Source: Anaerolineae bacterium (lineage in GTDB: Bacteria; Chloroflexota; Anaerolineae; Aggregatilineales; Phototrophicaceae). Taken from it: 49,527 nt of DNA. The notes beneath the pieces were generated by a model, which saw nothing but the letters and a program-made list of their open reading frames with translations, did not search any database and had not been told where the DNA came from. Made by a program: the position numbers and the translations under genes. How positions within the stretch are numbered: the first letter of the stretch is position 1; every line of letters begins with the position of its first letter. Below are positions 18,083 through 26,972 of the stretch, in pieces. The DNA is taken from NCBI GenBank assembly GCA_025454525.1, contig JALOOG010000034.1, positions 1 through 49,527 on the forward strand. The letters are read 5' to 3'.

Positions 18083-18448
18083 CTAAAGACGCTCTAATTT
18101 TTCATTGGGACGAGTCAATTCCCCCGTGACATTGCCCGTATTTAAGGTGTTGGCCGGCTCAAATAAGACCAATGCAACCTCGGACTCCGCCACGGGACGA
18201 TGTTCAACGCCGCGTGGCACGACGATAAACTCACCTGCTTCGATCACTTCGGTACGATCGCGAAATTCCATTTTAAGCGTCCCGCTGATCACCAAAAACA
18301 ACTCATCTTCATGATCATGATGATGCCAGACAAATTCGCCTAACAACTTGACCACTTTCACCTGTTGGCCGTTGAGTTCCGCCACGATACGCGGATGCCA
18401 GTGATCGGAAAATTGATCGAATTTTTGTCTCAGGTTTACCGTGTGCAT
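18083..18448 (-). CDS. Small single-domain cupin
   Basis: A 121-residue cupin_2 protein. The first cupin motif is EFVWHHHDHEDELFLVISGTLKMEF (metal ligands in HHHDHEDE, residues about 41-48) and the second is GEFIVVPRGVEHRPVAESE with His82 as a further ligand. It is a small cytoplasmic beta-barrel of the mannose-6-phosphate-isomerase-like type. It begins 2 bases after the livH stop, so it is translated with the transporter genes. Whether it is an enzyme, a ligand sensor or an isomerase acting on the imported compound cannot be told. Confidence 0.85.
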   Translation of the reverse strand: MHTVNLRQKFDQFSDHWHPRIVAELNGQQVKVVKLLGEFVWHHHDHEDELFLVISGTLKMEFRDRTEVIEAGEFIVVPRGVEHRPVAESEVALVLFEPANTLNTGNVTGELTRPNEKLERL

Positions 18449-18450
18449 GG

Positions 18451-19668
18451 TTAAATTCTCTCGATCCGCTTCAGGCCAAACAAGCCATCCGGACGCAATA
18501 CCAACACCACCATCAACACCACAAACGGCGCAAGTTCATTCCCGACTTGGTTGGCAAAGAGGAAATTCGACCATTCGATCACCAACCCCAACACCAGACC
18601 GCCGATCATCGCGCCGCTGATCGATTCGAGACCGCCTAATAACACCGCCGGAAACACCGCTAACGCTAACAACGGGATCGCGTTCACCGATAAGGTAGAC
18701 GCGCCGCCCTGTAATACGCCGGCCACAGCGGCCATCAACGCCGCGATCCCCCAAGCGACCGCTAAGATGATCCGAACGCGCAAACCGACCGATTGTGCGA
18801 GTTGTTGGTTTTCGGCCGTAGCACGCATGGCTAAACCGACATTGGTAAACTGGAAAAACACCAAAAACCCGATGAACGCCACAATCGCTAAGCCAAAGGC
18901 GATCAACTGTTCCGGCTTGATCAAGATGATGCCTTGTAAAAAGGTCTCGCGGGCATCCCACCGCAAAGTGGTCAACGCTTGCGGGATTCCGTTGGCATCC
19001 AACAGCGAAAACACCGGAATGCGCGTTTCTAGGCTACCCCAGATCATGATCGTGATCCCGCGGATCATTTCTCCGACGGCCAAAGTCATCATCACCATGG
19101 CGAATAACGGTTGACCGATCAAGGGGCGGATCGCGAAACGCTCTACGATCACGCCTAACAAGACCGCTCCGGTCAACGTGCCGACCGAGGCCCGAATCCA
19201 CTGTTGAACGCCGACTCCCTCTAATGACATCAGGAAGGTGAGGACGATCACCGCGATCACCGACATGATCAAGCGTTGCGGACGTAAGATCATGCGGTAG
19301 CTATCGGTTGTAGCGACCATAAATACGGTAAGCGTTGCCAACGCGATCACCACTGGCATCGCGATCCCGCTGCTGGTGGTGAACAGCGAGAAAAAGACAA
19401 AACCGCCGATCAACATCATGTAACCGTGGGCGAAATTGAAGATTCCGGACGCTTTGTTGATCACCACGATGCCCAACGCGATCAAGGCGTATACGCCGCC
19501 GGTCAAGATCCCGGTGAGCGTGGTTTGTAACATCCGTCCGGCGGTTTTATCGGCAAGATAGGGTTGAATCCACAAAATAAAAAGGACAAACGCGATCGCA
19601 TAAAGGCCAAAAGTGACGATCTCTCTCGGTTTAAGCGTGCGTGGCTTGGGTTGGACAGCTTGGGCCAT
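18451..19668 (-). CDS. livH: Branched-chain amino acid-type ABC permease LivH, enlarged
   Basis: A 405-residue permease, about 100 residues longer than a typical LivH. The usual start, LTGILTGGVYALIALGIVVINKASGIFNFAHG, begins only at residue 51, preceded by an extra membrane segment (about 17-35). A second insertion of about 60 residues (roughly 105-165) with additional hydrophobic helices precedes GVIVERFAIRPL. Later landmarks are TNVGLAMRATAENQQLAQSVGLRV (coupling helix) and VFPAVLLGGLESISGAMIGG. It pairs with LivM. The gene follows Uma2 by 17 bases and runs directly into the cupin gene. Confidence 0.9.
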   Translation of the reverse strand: MAQAVQPKPRTLKPREIVTFGLYAIAFVLFILWIQPYLADKTAGRMLQTTLTGILTGGVYALIALGIVVINKASGIFNFAHGYMMLIGGFVFFSLFTTSSGIAMPVVIALATLTVFMVATTDSYRMILRPQRLIMSVIAVIVLTFLMSLEGVGVQQWIRASVGTLTGAVLLGVIVERFAIRPLIGQPLFAMVMMTLAVGEMIRGITIMIWGSLETRIPVFSLLDANGIPQALTTLRWDARETFLQGIILIKPEQLIAFGLAIVAFIGFLVFFQFTNVGLAMRATAENQQLAQSVGLRVRIILAVAWGIAALMAAVAGVLQGGASTLSVNAIPLLALAVFPAVLLGGLESISGAMIGGLVLGLVIEWSNFLFANQVGNELAPFVVLMVVLVLRPDGLFGLKRIERI

Positions 19669-19685
19669 AAAGCGAAACTTTCATT

Positions 19686-20264
19686 TTATTCACTAATTTC
19701 AGAAGCAAACAGAAAAATCTCTTTAACAGGCAATTGAAATCCGGACAGGATCGTGCCACCGTCTAAGGTATCGTTGATCCCTAAGACTAAGGCGGGCGCG
19801 CCAGGGTGATATACTTCAACCTCTTGGGTTTCGGGATAGACAACCCAGACGACCGTCCCAACGGCCAGATAATTGGTGACTTTGACTTTGAGCTTACGCT
19901 CACTGGTCGTACTGGTCGGAAATTCGACTTCTACAGCCAAGTCAGGCGGATTCGGGTTGTAACCGCTTTGAGCCAATTGTGGCTGCCGTGCATACGAAAT
20001 AAAAGCCACATCCGGCGCGTAACGTTCTCCGAACACCTGATAACCGCCGTTTTCCCCGGTTAGATGTCCGATTTTGTGCTGTTTAAGGTAGAGGTAAATT
20101 TCTCCACTGATCAGCGATGCAATCTTAGAAGCGGTAGGATTCGACGGCACTTCAACGATCTCCCCTGCAATAAATTCAAAGATCCGCTCTGCGTGATCGG
20201 GGTGTTGTGTAAACGCCTCAAATTCTTCTAGAGTGGTTCGTTGATGCTGTTCCAAGATCGACAT
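19686..20264 (-). CDS. Uma2 family (DUF820) endonuclease-fold protein
   Basis: A 192-residue Uma2/DUF820 protein with the restriction-endonuclease-like fold: TTLEEFEAFTQ near the N-terminus, IFEFIAGEIVEVPSNPTASKIA, RYAPDVAFISYAR (the D of APDVAF is a metal ligand), and LAVEVEFPTSTTSERKLKVKVTNYLAVGTVVWVVYP, whose ExE/K pattern fits the PD-(D/E)xK core. Such genes are abundant in Cyanobacteria and Chloroflexota and are often mobile; their role is unknown. It lies inside the liv cluster, 13 bases after the acyl-CoA synthetase gene and 17 bases before livH, and is probably co-transcribed. Confidence 0.88.
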   Translation of the reverse strand: MSILEQHQRTTLEEFEAFTQHPDHAERIFEFIAGEIVEVPSNPTASKIASLISGEIYLYLKQHKIGHLTGENGGYQVFGERYAPDVAFISYARQPQLAQSGYNPNPPDLAVEVEFPTSTTSERKLKVKVTNYLAVGTVVWVVYPETQEVEVYHPGAPALVLGINDTLDGGTILSGFQLPVKEIFLFASEISE

Positions 20265-20277
20265 CTTCGGTACTCCT

Positions 20278-22266
20278 TTATGGGATCACCGTCGCCACAC
20301 GCACATCGGTTTCAACGACTCCGGTACGGCCATCGCGATACTTGACCTCGGCACTCACGCGGACACTTGCACGATTGTTATACATCGCATCTAACATCTC
20401 GCCATAACGTTGTTCTAAGGCATGGCGGCGTAGCTTGCGAGTACGGGTCAATTCCGCTTCATCGGCATCAAACGCCTTATGTAGGATCACAAATTTACGG
20501 ATACGGGCGGAAGGCGGTAAGGTGGCGTTGACGCGCTCTACTTCTTGTTGGATCAGTTGATACACTTCGGATTTTTGGGTGAGGTCAACGTAAGTCGTAA
20601 AGTTAACACGGTTCTTTTCTGCCCAACGTGAGACATTTTCAAAGTCGATGATCACGATCGCGGTGACGTATTCCATGTCAAATCCGCCCACCGTCATCAC
20701 ATCCTGCACATAGGGGCTGAATTTGAGGCGGCCTTCGATATATTGTGGGCTAAAACGTTCCCCGTTGGCGAGTTCAATCATGTCTTTCACCCGATCCAAG
20801 TAGATCAAGTGACCGTCCTCATCAACATAGCCCGCATCGCCTGTGCGGAAAAAGCCGTCCTCATCAAATGACTCGGCGGTTTTATCGGCCATTTTATAAT
20901 AGCCCTTGAACACCCCACGACTCCGCACGCGGATCTCCCCGTCTTTTGCGATCTTGACTTGGACACCGGGGGCCGGCGCACCCACACTCGCCAATTTTAC
21001 ATTGCCTTCATGGTGCATGGCCACGCCTTGCATCTCGGTCGCGCCATAGATGCTCTTGAGCGTCACGCCCACCGCACGGAAAAAGCGCAATACATCCGGA
21101 CTCAAGACCGCGCCCGATGTAAACGCATTGCGTACCCGCGTCATGCCGATCTTATCGCGGAGCGGTTGCAAGACGGCCAGATCGGCTAAGCCACGCAACA
21201 CCTTTAGATGCGGCGGGATCGGTTTATGCTCATCTTCCAGATCGATCACTTGATAAGCCACAGGTAAAAAGACACGGTATAACACGCGGTTGATCCATGT
21301 GCTATCGTTGACGCGCATCTGCATCGAACGGGACAAATTTTCCCAGATCCGGCTTGGGAACAGGAGTGCATGAGGTGCGATCTCTCGTAGATCAGTCTGT
21401 ACAGTTTCTGGGCCTTCGGGAAAGCTCACCGTGAACCCCTTACGGGCATGAGAGGCAAGGCCTAACCCTTGTTCGGTGATCCATGCCAACGGGCTAAACG
21501 AGACGTATTCATCGTCTGGTAACACGGGGATCGTTTCTTCTGTATGTTTTGTGGCGTAAAGCAGGTTGGCATGGCTGACCATTGCGCCTTTAGGCAGTCC
21601 AGAGGTGCCAGAGGTGTAGCTAAAGATCGCGATGTCGTCCGATTGCCCCTGCTTGACCAGTTCCTCAAAGGCGTTGGGATGCTTTTGGGCATATTGGCGG
21701 CCAAGCGCTTCAACTTCTGCAAACGGGATCAGCCAATCCTCTTGATAATTCCAGAGGCCGCTCCCTTCCCAGTAGATCACTTTGCGGATGTTGGGGATTT
21801 TTTCGCGCAAGCTCAACGCCTTGTCGCATTGCTCTTGGTCATGGGCGATCAAGAAAGTGGCATCACCATTATTGACGATAAACTCTAATTCTTGCAAGTT
21901 GGCATCGGTGAAGATCGCGATCGAGATCGCGCCCGCGCAATGGGCGGCATATTCGGCCCAATAGGATTCGGGGTCATTTTCGCCGATGATCGCGATCTTA
22001 TCACCACGTTGAAGCCCTAAGGAGACCAATCCTAGGCAAAAAGAGCGCACATGGTCTAAGGAGTCGCGCCAAGTGTATTCTTGCCAGATGCCATAGCGTT
22101 TTTTCCGCATGGCGACTCGATCGCCCATTTGCTGGGCGGTGTGGACAAAGGCCTTCGCGATCGTCGCTTGGTGTGGCTCTAACGGTGTGACTTGATCGTA
22201 GCGCGTGCGATATTCGTAAATTTTTGGTGCGGTTTGTTGATCTTCTAAAGAAGGTGTTGCGGCCAT
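20278..22266 (-). CDS. Long-chain acyl-CoA synthetase-like AMP-binding enzyme
   Basis: A 662-residue ANL-superfamily ligase. The P-loop motif YTSGTSGLPKG is at 217-227, the adenine-binding SIYGATEMQG and the hinge block FRTGDAGYVDEDGHLIYLDRVKDMI follow, and the C-terminal lid contains ELTRTRKLRR. The length and layout match the large FadD/FAA1-type enzymes that join a fatty or other carboxylic acid to CoA with ATP hydrolysis. It lies between livG and Uma2/livH, an arrangement seen in many liv-type clusters, suggesting that the transporter substrate is an acid that is activated on entry. Substrate chain length is not predictable. Confidence 0.9.
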   Translation of the reverse strand: MAATPSLEDQQTAPKIYEYRTRYDQVTPLEPHQATIAKAFVHTAQQMGDRVAMRKKRYGIWQEYTWRDSLDHVRSFCLGLVSLGLQRGDKIAIIGENDPESYWAEYAAHCAGAISIAIFTDANLQELEFIVNNGDATFLIAHDQEQCDKALSLREKIPNIRKVIYWEGSGLWNYQEDWLIPFAEVEALGRQYAQKHPNAFEELVKQGQSDDIAIFSYTSGTSGLPKGAMVSHANLLYATKHTEETIPVLPDDEYVSFSPLAWITEQGLGLASHARKGFTVSFPEGPETVQTDLREIAPHALLFPSRIWENLSRSMQMRVNDSTWINRVLYRVFLPVAYQVIDLEDEHKPIPPHLKVLRGLADLAVLQPLRDKIGMTRVRNAFTSGAVLSPDVLRFFRAVGVTLKSIYGATEMQGVAMHHEGNVKLASVGAPAPGVQVKIAKDGEIRVRSRGVFKGYYKMADKTAESFDEDGFFRTGDAGYVDEDGHLIYLDRVKDMIELANGERFSPQYIEGRLKFSPYVQDVMTVGGFDMEYVTAIVIIDFENVSRWAEKNRVNFTTYVDLTQKSEVYQLIQQEVERVNATLPPSARIRKFVILHKAFDADEAELTRTRKLRRHALEQRYGEMLDAMYNNRASVRVSAEVKYRDGRTGVVETDVRVATVIP

Positions 22267-22300
22267 TGCAGCGATCCCTAAAAAAAGCTATTTATGCGAT

Positions 22301-23077
22301 CTAATGTTTGGCTTCTTGCCCAAGATAGGCCTTGATCACGGTCTCATTTTGGCGGATCTCATCCGGTGTGCCTTCGGCGATCTTTTGTCCAAAATCCAAG
22401 GCCACGATCCGCTGTGAGATGTCCATGACCAAGCCGATGTCGTGTTCGATGATCAAGATCGTCATGTTGCGTTGTTCGTGAATATCGAGGATAAAGCGCG
22501 CCATATCCTCTTTCTCTTCCACGTTCATCCCGGCCATCGGCTCATCCAACAGCAGCAGAGTCGGCTCTAAGGCCAACGCCCGCCCCAATTCCACACGTTT
22601 ACGCAAGCCATAGCTAAGCGTGCCAACGGTGGATTTACGGATCGCTTCCATTTCTAGAAAGTCGATGATCTCCTCCACTTTGCGGCGGTGTTCGATCTCT
22701 TCCCGTTGGGCGGGCCCCCAAAACAACGCTCCGGTGAGCAGATTCGATTTCATGTGCAGATGACGGGCTGCCATGAGGTTGTCTAAGGTGGTCATGTTGG
22801 TATACAAGGCGATATTTTGAAACGTGCGCGAAATGCCTAATTGCGCCCGTTTGTAGGGGGGAAGTGTGGTGATGTCTTGCCCGTTTAAGATCACCGCACC
22901 TTGTTGCGGCTTATAAAAGCCGTTGATGCTGTTGATCAAACTGGTTTTGCCCGCGCCATTGGGGCCGATCACGGCAAAGATTTCGCCTTCATTCACTTTG
23001 AAGTCAATGTTTTGTAAAGCGCGAATCCCGCCGAAACTTAACGAAATATTTTGGACATGCAATTTAACTGGCGACAT
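22301..23077 (-). CDS. livG: Branched-chain amino acid-type ABC transporter ATPase LivG
   Basis: An ABC ATPase of 258 residues from the ATG at 23077 (MSPVKLHVQNISLSFGG). A longer frame begins at a GTG at 23128, but the ATG start matches family length and has AGGA upstream. Walker A is GPNGAGKTS, the signature is LSYGLRKR, Walker B is LLLLDEPMAGMN and the switch histidine is in IIEHDIGLVMDIS. LivG works with LivF to energise uptake. It appears to be the first gene of the liv operon, with a -10-like TATACT 68 bases upstream. Confidence 0.93.
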   Translation of the reverse strand: MSPVKLHVQNISLSFGGIRALQNIDFKVNEGEIFAVIGPNGAGKTSLINSINGFYKPQQGAVILNGQDITTLPPYKRAQLGISRTFQNIALYTNMTTLDNLMAARHLHMKSNLLTGALFWGPAQREEIEHRRKVEEIIDFLEMEAIRKSTVGTLSYGLRKRVELGRALALEPTLLLLDEPMAGMNVEEKEDMARFILDIHEQRNMTILIIEHDIGLVMDISQRIVALDFGQKIAEGTPDEIRQNETVIKAYLGQEAKH

Positions 23078-23144
23078 GGGAGTCGTCCTACACTCAAATT
23101 CTTTACGAGAATAAATTTTTTCGTACACAGATTACAGATTACAG

Positions 23145-23150
23145 AGTATA
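23145..23150 (-). promoter_or_regulatory. Candidate -10 box for the liv cluster
   Basis: Minus-strand TATACT, 68 bases before the livG start and just after the preceding terminator. No clear -35 was seen. Two copies of a 7-bp unit (AGATTAC) lie between it and the gene at about 23129-23143. Confidence 0.35.
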
Positions 23151-23163
23151 ACCTGTGTCACCG

Positions 23164-23190
23164 AAAAAATCCCAAGTTTTTTGAAGGGAT
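23164..23190 (-). terminator. Weak intrinsic terminator of the DUF6056-like gene
   Basis: On the minus strand ATCCC pairs with GGGAT (12-base loop), followed by six T (23169-23164). It lies about 20 bases after the stop of the membrane-protein gene and before the livG promoter region. The stem is only 5 bp. Confidence 0.5.
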
Positions 23191-23211
23191 CGCTGTATTT
23201 TTAAGCATGTT

Positions 23212-24624
23212 TTAACGTTGAAGGATCGTGATCGTGTCTTTGTCATAAAAACGGGGGTAACAATAGATCGTCGAGTCATCGTCTACGGCTTCTAATCCCG
23301 CATAATCAGCCAGATCTACGGTAAAGGCGCTGACGCTCACCGCCGGATCATCGCTGTGGGTCAATTGTTGATCACGTTGATCCCATTCCCGCGCAAAGGT
23401 CGAAAACAGCGGAATCAAACGGGCATATTCTAGCGTGGTCGCGATCGGCCCGAACACCAATCCGCCGATCAACAACATCACCCCGATCCCTCGAAAGATC
23501 GGCGACCAACGCGGGCGTTGAAGACTAGCCCCCATGATATAACCCCAAGTGAAGCTAGTGATCACCAACATTGTTTGCGGGATGATATAGGCACGGGCGG
23601 GAGGTAACGTCCAAATGCTATACAGCGCGGTGAAAAAACAAGCCGCTACCAAGATCAGCAGCAACAGCAACGTTAAAGGGAGTAATTTTGTCCCATGTTG
23701 ACGCAAAAAGATCCGTTGATTCAGGTCTAAGGGTTGTGTGGTGAGACCTAAAAATACACCGATGATCAGTGGAGTGATCACCGCTATGGCTGAAAATAAG
23801 AGGATCATCGTTGGTACAAAGCCGATCGTGCTAAGTATAGTGTTGCTTATCACTTGCCCGAATGGGAGAGGATCTTCAAAATAAGAGCGGCGCACACTGT
23901 TTCCAGGGGCAATCAACAAGATTATCAAGGCGGTTAACGCAAAAATAAACCCAGTTGCAAAGAGAGCAAGTGCATTTCGGCGTATTTGCCCTCGTAACCC
24001 GATTACGCTGCCTAGGGTCAACAAGGTGAATAAGGTCACTTGGAACACCGCAAACAGGGGAGAATACCCGCCTGCCCACATACAACCCCCCGCTACCAGC
24101 GCAAAATAGGCGGGCGATAGCGGGCGGTTCCCAAATGTCCGCAAGGCGTATAAACATAACGCGATGTTGAAGGTTAACACGATCAACGGCGCAGTGTAGG
24201 TGATCGCGCCGGAAGTCCAAAAGAGCGATTGAAATACGTTCGCCGTCCCGTCATTAGCGGCATATACGATCAACCCGCCGATAATCAGCGTAACCCACGG
24301 GGTTTCGCGGGTGTTGAGAATTTTTGCCACTTGATAGGCAAGTGTCATAGCCGCGATCAGCCATAACACACTTAAGATGATCGGTACTAATGACCACGCT
24401 TCATTTAATCCCACCAAAGATTGAAAAAAAGTTGAGGAATATGTCCCCGACCAAACGCGATAGAAGTTATCGACCGCGCCGAATAATCCTAAGCGACGCG
24501 CATCAAACGTAAAACAATAATCATCCGCCATGGCACGGTTAAATTGCCCTAAATAGATCAACATCAACGACGGCAATAAGATCACGACCGCCGTGAGGAT
24601 CAATCCGATCCGTTGCCTGATCAT
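23212..24624 (-). CDS. Polytopic membrane protein, DUF6056-like
   Basis: About 470 residues with some eleven to twelve hydrophobic segments. The first outside loop contains AMADDYCFTFDARRLG followed by YRVWSGTYSST, the layout of DUF6056-type and other GT-C-like membrane glycosyltransferases, in which acidic residues of loop 1 are catalytic. A soluble C-terminal end follows the last helix. Two starts are possible: ATG 24639 and ATG 24624. The latter forms an ATGA overlap with the stop of the upstream hydrolase gene, suggesting translational coupling, and is preferred. Function, presumably transfer of a sugar from a lipid carrier, is inferred only. Confidence 0.65.
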   Translation of the reverse strand: MIRQRIGLILTAVVILLPSLMLIYLGQFNRAMADDYCFTFDARRLGLFGAVDNFYRVWSGTYSSTFFQSLVGLNEAWSLVPIILSVLWLIAAMTLAYQVAKILNTRETPWVTLIIGGLIVYAANDGTANVFQSLFWTSGAITYTAPLIVLTFNIALCLYALRTFGNRPLSPAYFALVAGGCMWAGGYSPLFAVFQVTLFTLLTLGSVIGLRGQIRRNALALFATGFIFALTALIILLIAPGNSVRRSYFEDPLPFGQVISNTILSTIGFVPTMILLFSAIAVITPLIIGVFLGLTTQPLDLNQRIFLRQHGTKLLPLTLLLLLILVAACFFTALYSIWTLPPARAYIIPQTMLVITSFTWGYIMGASLQRPRWSPIFRGIGVMLLIGGLVFGPIATTLEYARLIPLFSTFAREWDQRDQQLTHSDDPAVSVSAFTVDLADYAGLEAVDDDSTIYCYPRFYDKDTITILQR

Positions 24625-25439
24625 CGCGCTTTGAGCCATGTGATCACATCCGTAAAGACTTGCGTTTGCTCTACCTCATTATGTACTTCATGATACAGGC
24701 CCGGATACACTTTTAAGGTTTTATCCGACGATCCCGCTTGTTCATAAAGCCATTGACTCCCACTCAATGGGGTGAGCGTGTCTGCCTCTCCATGTAAGAT
24801 CAACAGCGGAACGGTGATCCGCTTGACTTGATCTCGGGCTAGGCGGGCATTGTCAAACAAACCCGCGATGATCCGAATCGGCATCCGTTTCTGATTATTA
24901 AACGGATCGGTGCGATACGCCGCCACCACTGCCGGATCGCGTGACACCGTGTTAGGATCTACCGGGGCAAACGGTAAACGTGGCACGACTCGCGATAAAA
25001 AGCGTCCCAACAGGATTAAACCCGCTGGAAAGGCCGTATCGACCATCAAAGGCGATCCCGATGAGATGAACCCGGCCACATCTTGCGGATATTTGAGCAG
25101 ATACAACAGGCTGATCAGCGATCCCATGCTATGCCCATACAGATAGATCGCTTTACCGGGATGTTTGGCCCGAATCATAGTGAATACTAGACGCAAATCT
25201 TCCACCGGCACGGCGAAATTATCGAAATACACACGATCCCCTTCACTTTGACCATGACCACGATGATCGTAGCTATAGACGCTGTAACCCTGTTGATTCA
25301 ACGCCTTGGCTACATGGGCATAGCGTCCGCTGTGTTCGCCGATCCCATGAACGATCAAGAGGATCGCCTTTGGATCGTCTTGGATCGGCCATGCAATCGT
25401 GTGAAGTTGGAGTCCGTCGGTTGTCTGAAGGGGAGTCAT
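24621..25439 (-). CDS. Alpha/beta hydrolase, monoacylglycerol lipase/lysophospholipase-like
   Basis: A 272-residue serine hydrolase of the Hydrolase_4 (monoacylglycerol lipase, lysophospholipase) family. The nucleophile elbow is YGHSMGS with Ser104; Asp220 in LHGEADTLTP and His250 in YPGLYHEVHNE complete the triad; VHGIGEHSGRY at 30-40 supplies the oxyanion hole. It should cleave a mono- or lyso-lipid ester in the cytoplasm. It has no signal peptide. It ends in an ATGA overlap with the downstream membrane-protein gene, so the two are co-translated. Exact lipid substrate is unknown. Confidence 0.9.
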   Translation of the reverse strand: MTPLQTTDGLQLHTIAWPIQDDPKAILLIVHGIGEHSGRYAHVAKALNQQGYSVYSYDHRGHGQSEGDRVYFDNFAVPVEDLRLVFTMIRAKHPGKAIYLYGHSMGSLISLLYLLKYPQDVAGFISSGSPLMVDTAFPAGLILLGRFLSRVVPRLPFAPVDPNTVSRDPAVVAAYRTDPFNNQKRMPIRIIAGLFDNARLARDQVKRITVPLLILHGEADTLTPLSGSQWLYEQAGSSDKTLKVYPGLYHEVHNEVEQTQVFTDVITWLKAR

Positions 25440-25471
25440 GATGATTTATCCTGCTGTTTGGCTGCGCGCTG

Positions 25472-25480
25472 TGCTATAGT
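25472..25480 (+). promoter_or_regulatory. Candidate extended -10 promoter
   Basis: TGC followed by TATAGT (25475-25480) is an extended -10 element 36 bases before the UPF0104-type gene. The -35 region is not conserved, as is common for extended -10 promoters. Confidence 0.4.
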
Positions 25481-25516
25481 AACACAAGTGTCAGTTAAAA
25501 AGCGATCACGATCATC

Positions 25517-26518
25517 ATGCGATTCAAATTTTCATGGACAGCGGTGCTTACAGTGCTTTTAGCGGTCGTCCTACTCTATCTGGCGCTCCGTGACGTGAAT
25601 TGGCCGGAAATGTTAGAGACCGTACAGCAAGGGCGGATCGAATACTTGTTCCTCGCCTTCTGCACGATGACTTTTTCCTACTTTTTGCGCGCCTTGCGTT
25701 GGCGGACGCTGCTCACTGCCGAAAAACCACTGCATCCACTCACCGCCTTTTGGGGGACGTGCATCGGCTACCTCGGCAATTATTTCTTGCCTGCCCGTGC
25801 CGGAGAGTTCATCCGCTCTGGGTTGATCGCACAACGTACCGGGATCAATCTGCTGTATGTGATCGCTACCGCACTCACCGAACGGATTGTAGACGCGGCC
25901 CTATTGGTGATGATCGTGATCGGTTTATTGCCGCTTTTGCCTGCAATGCCACAAGCGGTGTTAGATGCGCGTGGGATCTTCCTAGTGATCGGCTTCGGCG
26001 GGCTGATTGGCTTATTGATCGCGCCGCGCCTAGAGCGGTTGCTGTTAGCGTTCTTGGCCCGCCTCCCGTTGAGCGAAACGATCAAAATCCGTCTCGGTGA
26101 ACTCTTAGGTAAATTTTTATTAGGGGTGCGCGCCTTTCAACACCCCACACGGGCCGCGATCTTCTTAAGCTTGACTGTGCTGATCTGGTCGATCGATGTG
26201 GTGGTGGCGTTGTTTGTGGCCGAAGCCTTCGGACTCGCCGTGACTCCGCCGCAATTGCTGTTTTTACTCGCGTCCTTAGGATTATCCAGCGCGATCCCGT
26301 CCACCCCCGGTTATATCGGCGTGTATCAATTTGTTGCGGTGAACGTCTTAGGGCCGTTTGGCATCAGCGATAGTCAGGCGGTCGTGTATATCTTGGCCTT
26401 CCAAGCGATGACTTATGTCTTAGTGATCCTCTGGGGGTTGCTTGGATTGTGGCGGATGAACGCCCGACTTGATCCGAACGCTTATCCGTCCCGTAGCAGC
26501 CAATCGATCGCCTCATGA
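25517..26518 (+). CDS. Flippase-like membrane protein (UPF0104 / lysylphosphatidylglycerol synthase TM region family)
   Basis: A 333-residue integral membrane protein with about eight helices. Landmarks of the family are YFLRALRWRTLL near residue 55, GYLGNYFLPARAGEFIRSGLIAQRTG (key words LPARAGEF), ALTERIVDAALLV, and SSAIPSTPGYIGVYQFVAV. Members are the membrane half of MprF-type lipid flippases or stand-alone proteins of unknown transport role; no synthase domain is present here. Its 3' end overlaps the convergent STAS-like gene by 37 bp. A possible extended -10 promoter lies 36 bases upstream. Confidence 0.87.
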   Translation: MRFKFSWTAVLTVLLAVVLLYLALRDVNWPEMLETVQQGRIEYLFLAFCTMTFSYFLRALRWRTLLTAEKPLHPLTAFWGTCIGYLGNYFLPARAGEFIRSGLIAQRTGINLLYVIATALTERIVDAALLVMIVIGLLPLLPAMPQAVLDARGIFLVIGFGGLIGLLIAPRLERLLLAFLARLPLSETIKIRLGELLGKFLLGVRAFQHPTRAAIFLSLTVLIWSIDVVVALFVAEAFGLAVTPPQLLFLLASLGLSSAIPSTPGYIGVYQFVAVNVLGPFGISDSQAVVYILAFQAMTYVLVILWGLLGLWRMNARLDPNAYPSRSSQSIAS

Positions 26519-26877
26519 CGTTCGTCGGGTGCAAAATACGCCAGTTCAGTTTTAGGCAAACGCAGCAGATCCACTAATTGGAGCGTTACTTTATTCAAGG
26601 TAGGATCGTTGAACATCAATGCAAGGCGTGAAGCGGGTAGATTTTTGCCCATCAAACGCATTTTGTTCACCACGTATTGAATCGGCATGGTTTCGGTGAG
26701 ACTGTTATTGATCAGCAAACGTAACGGGTAAGGCTGCAACGGATCAACCCCGATGCCCACCAAGTAATCGAGTAACTCATCTACTGCCCGGCGGGTAGGG
26801 CGCAAGATCACCAACTCATACACGCCGTTACGATGTTGTGCTAACGCGCAATTCTGGTTAAACAGTTCCCGATCCAT
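26482..26877 (-). CDS. Small STAS/SpoIIAA-like protein, copy 1
   Basis: A 131-residue soluble protein with no known catalytic motif. It is clearly paralogous to the next gene upstream (26973-27383): both have YE(L/V)V(I/L)L, R(R/K)(A/S)V(D/E)EL, RL..L.NN, (M/L)PIQ and a final (E/Q)A(I/L)(D/E)W. The alternating strands and helices and the length of about 130 residues fit the STAS/SpoIIAA-like fold, a small regulatory or lipid/nucleotide-binding domain; that fold call is an inference. It overlaps the convergent membrane-protein gene by 37 bp, and 95 bp separate it from its paralogue. Confidence 0.65.
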   Translation of the reverse strand: MDRELFNQNCALAQHRNGVYELVILRPTRRAVDELLDYLVGIGVDPLQPYPLRLLINNSLTETMPIQYVVNKMRLMGKNLPASRLALMFNDPTLNKVTLQLVDLLRLPKTELAYFAPDERHEAIDWLLRDG

Positions 26878-26972
26878 CGCTCACATCCCAAATTTTCAAG
26901 TTTGCATTTTGTTATGAAATTACCCTTGAAATTATAGATAGTGATGAGAAGCGCGTGATCTGTCGGTGATAA

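Noticed and set aside
18551-19114. Open frame of 187 codons on the plus strand inside livH
   Set aside because: Its translation is low-complexity (Ala, Asn, Pro, Thr) and it mirrors membrane helices of livH; a shadow of codon bias.
23129-23143. Two copies of AGATTAC considered as a tandem operator
   Set aside because: Only two short imperfectly bounded copies; may be simple slippage.
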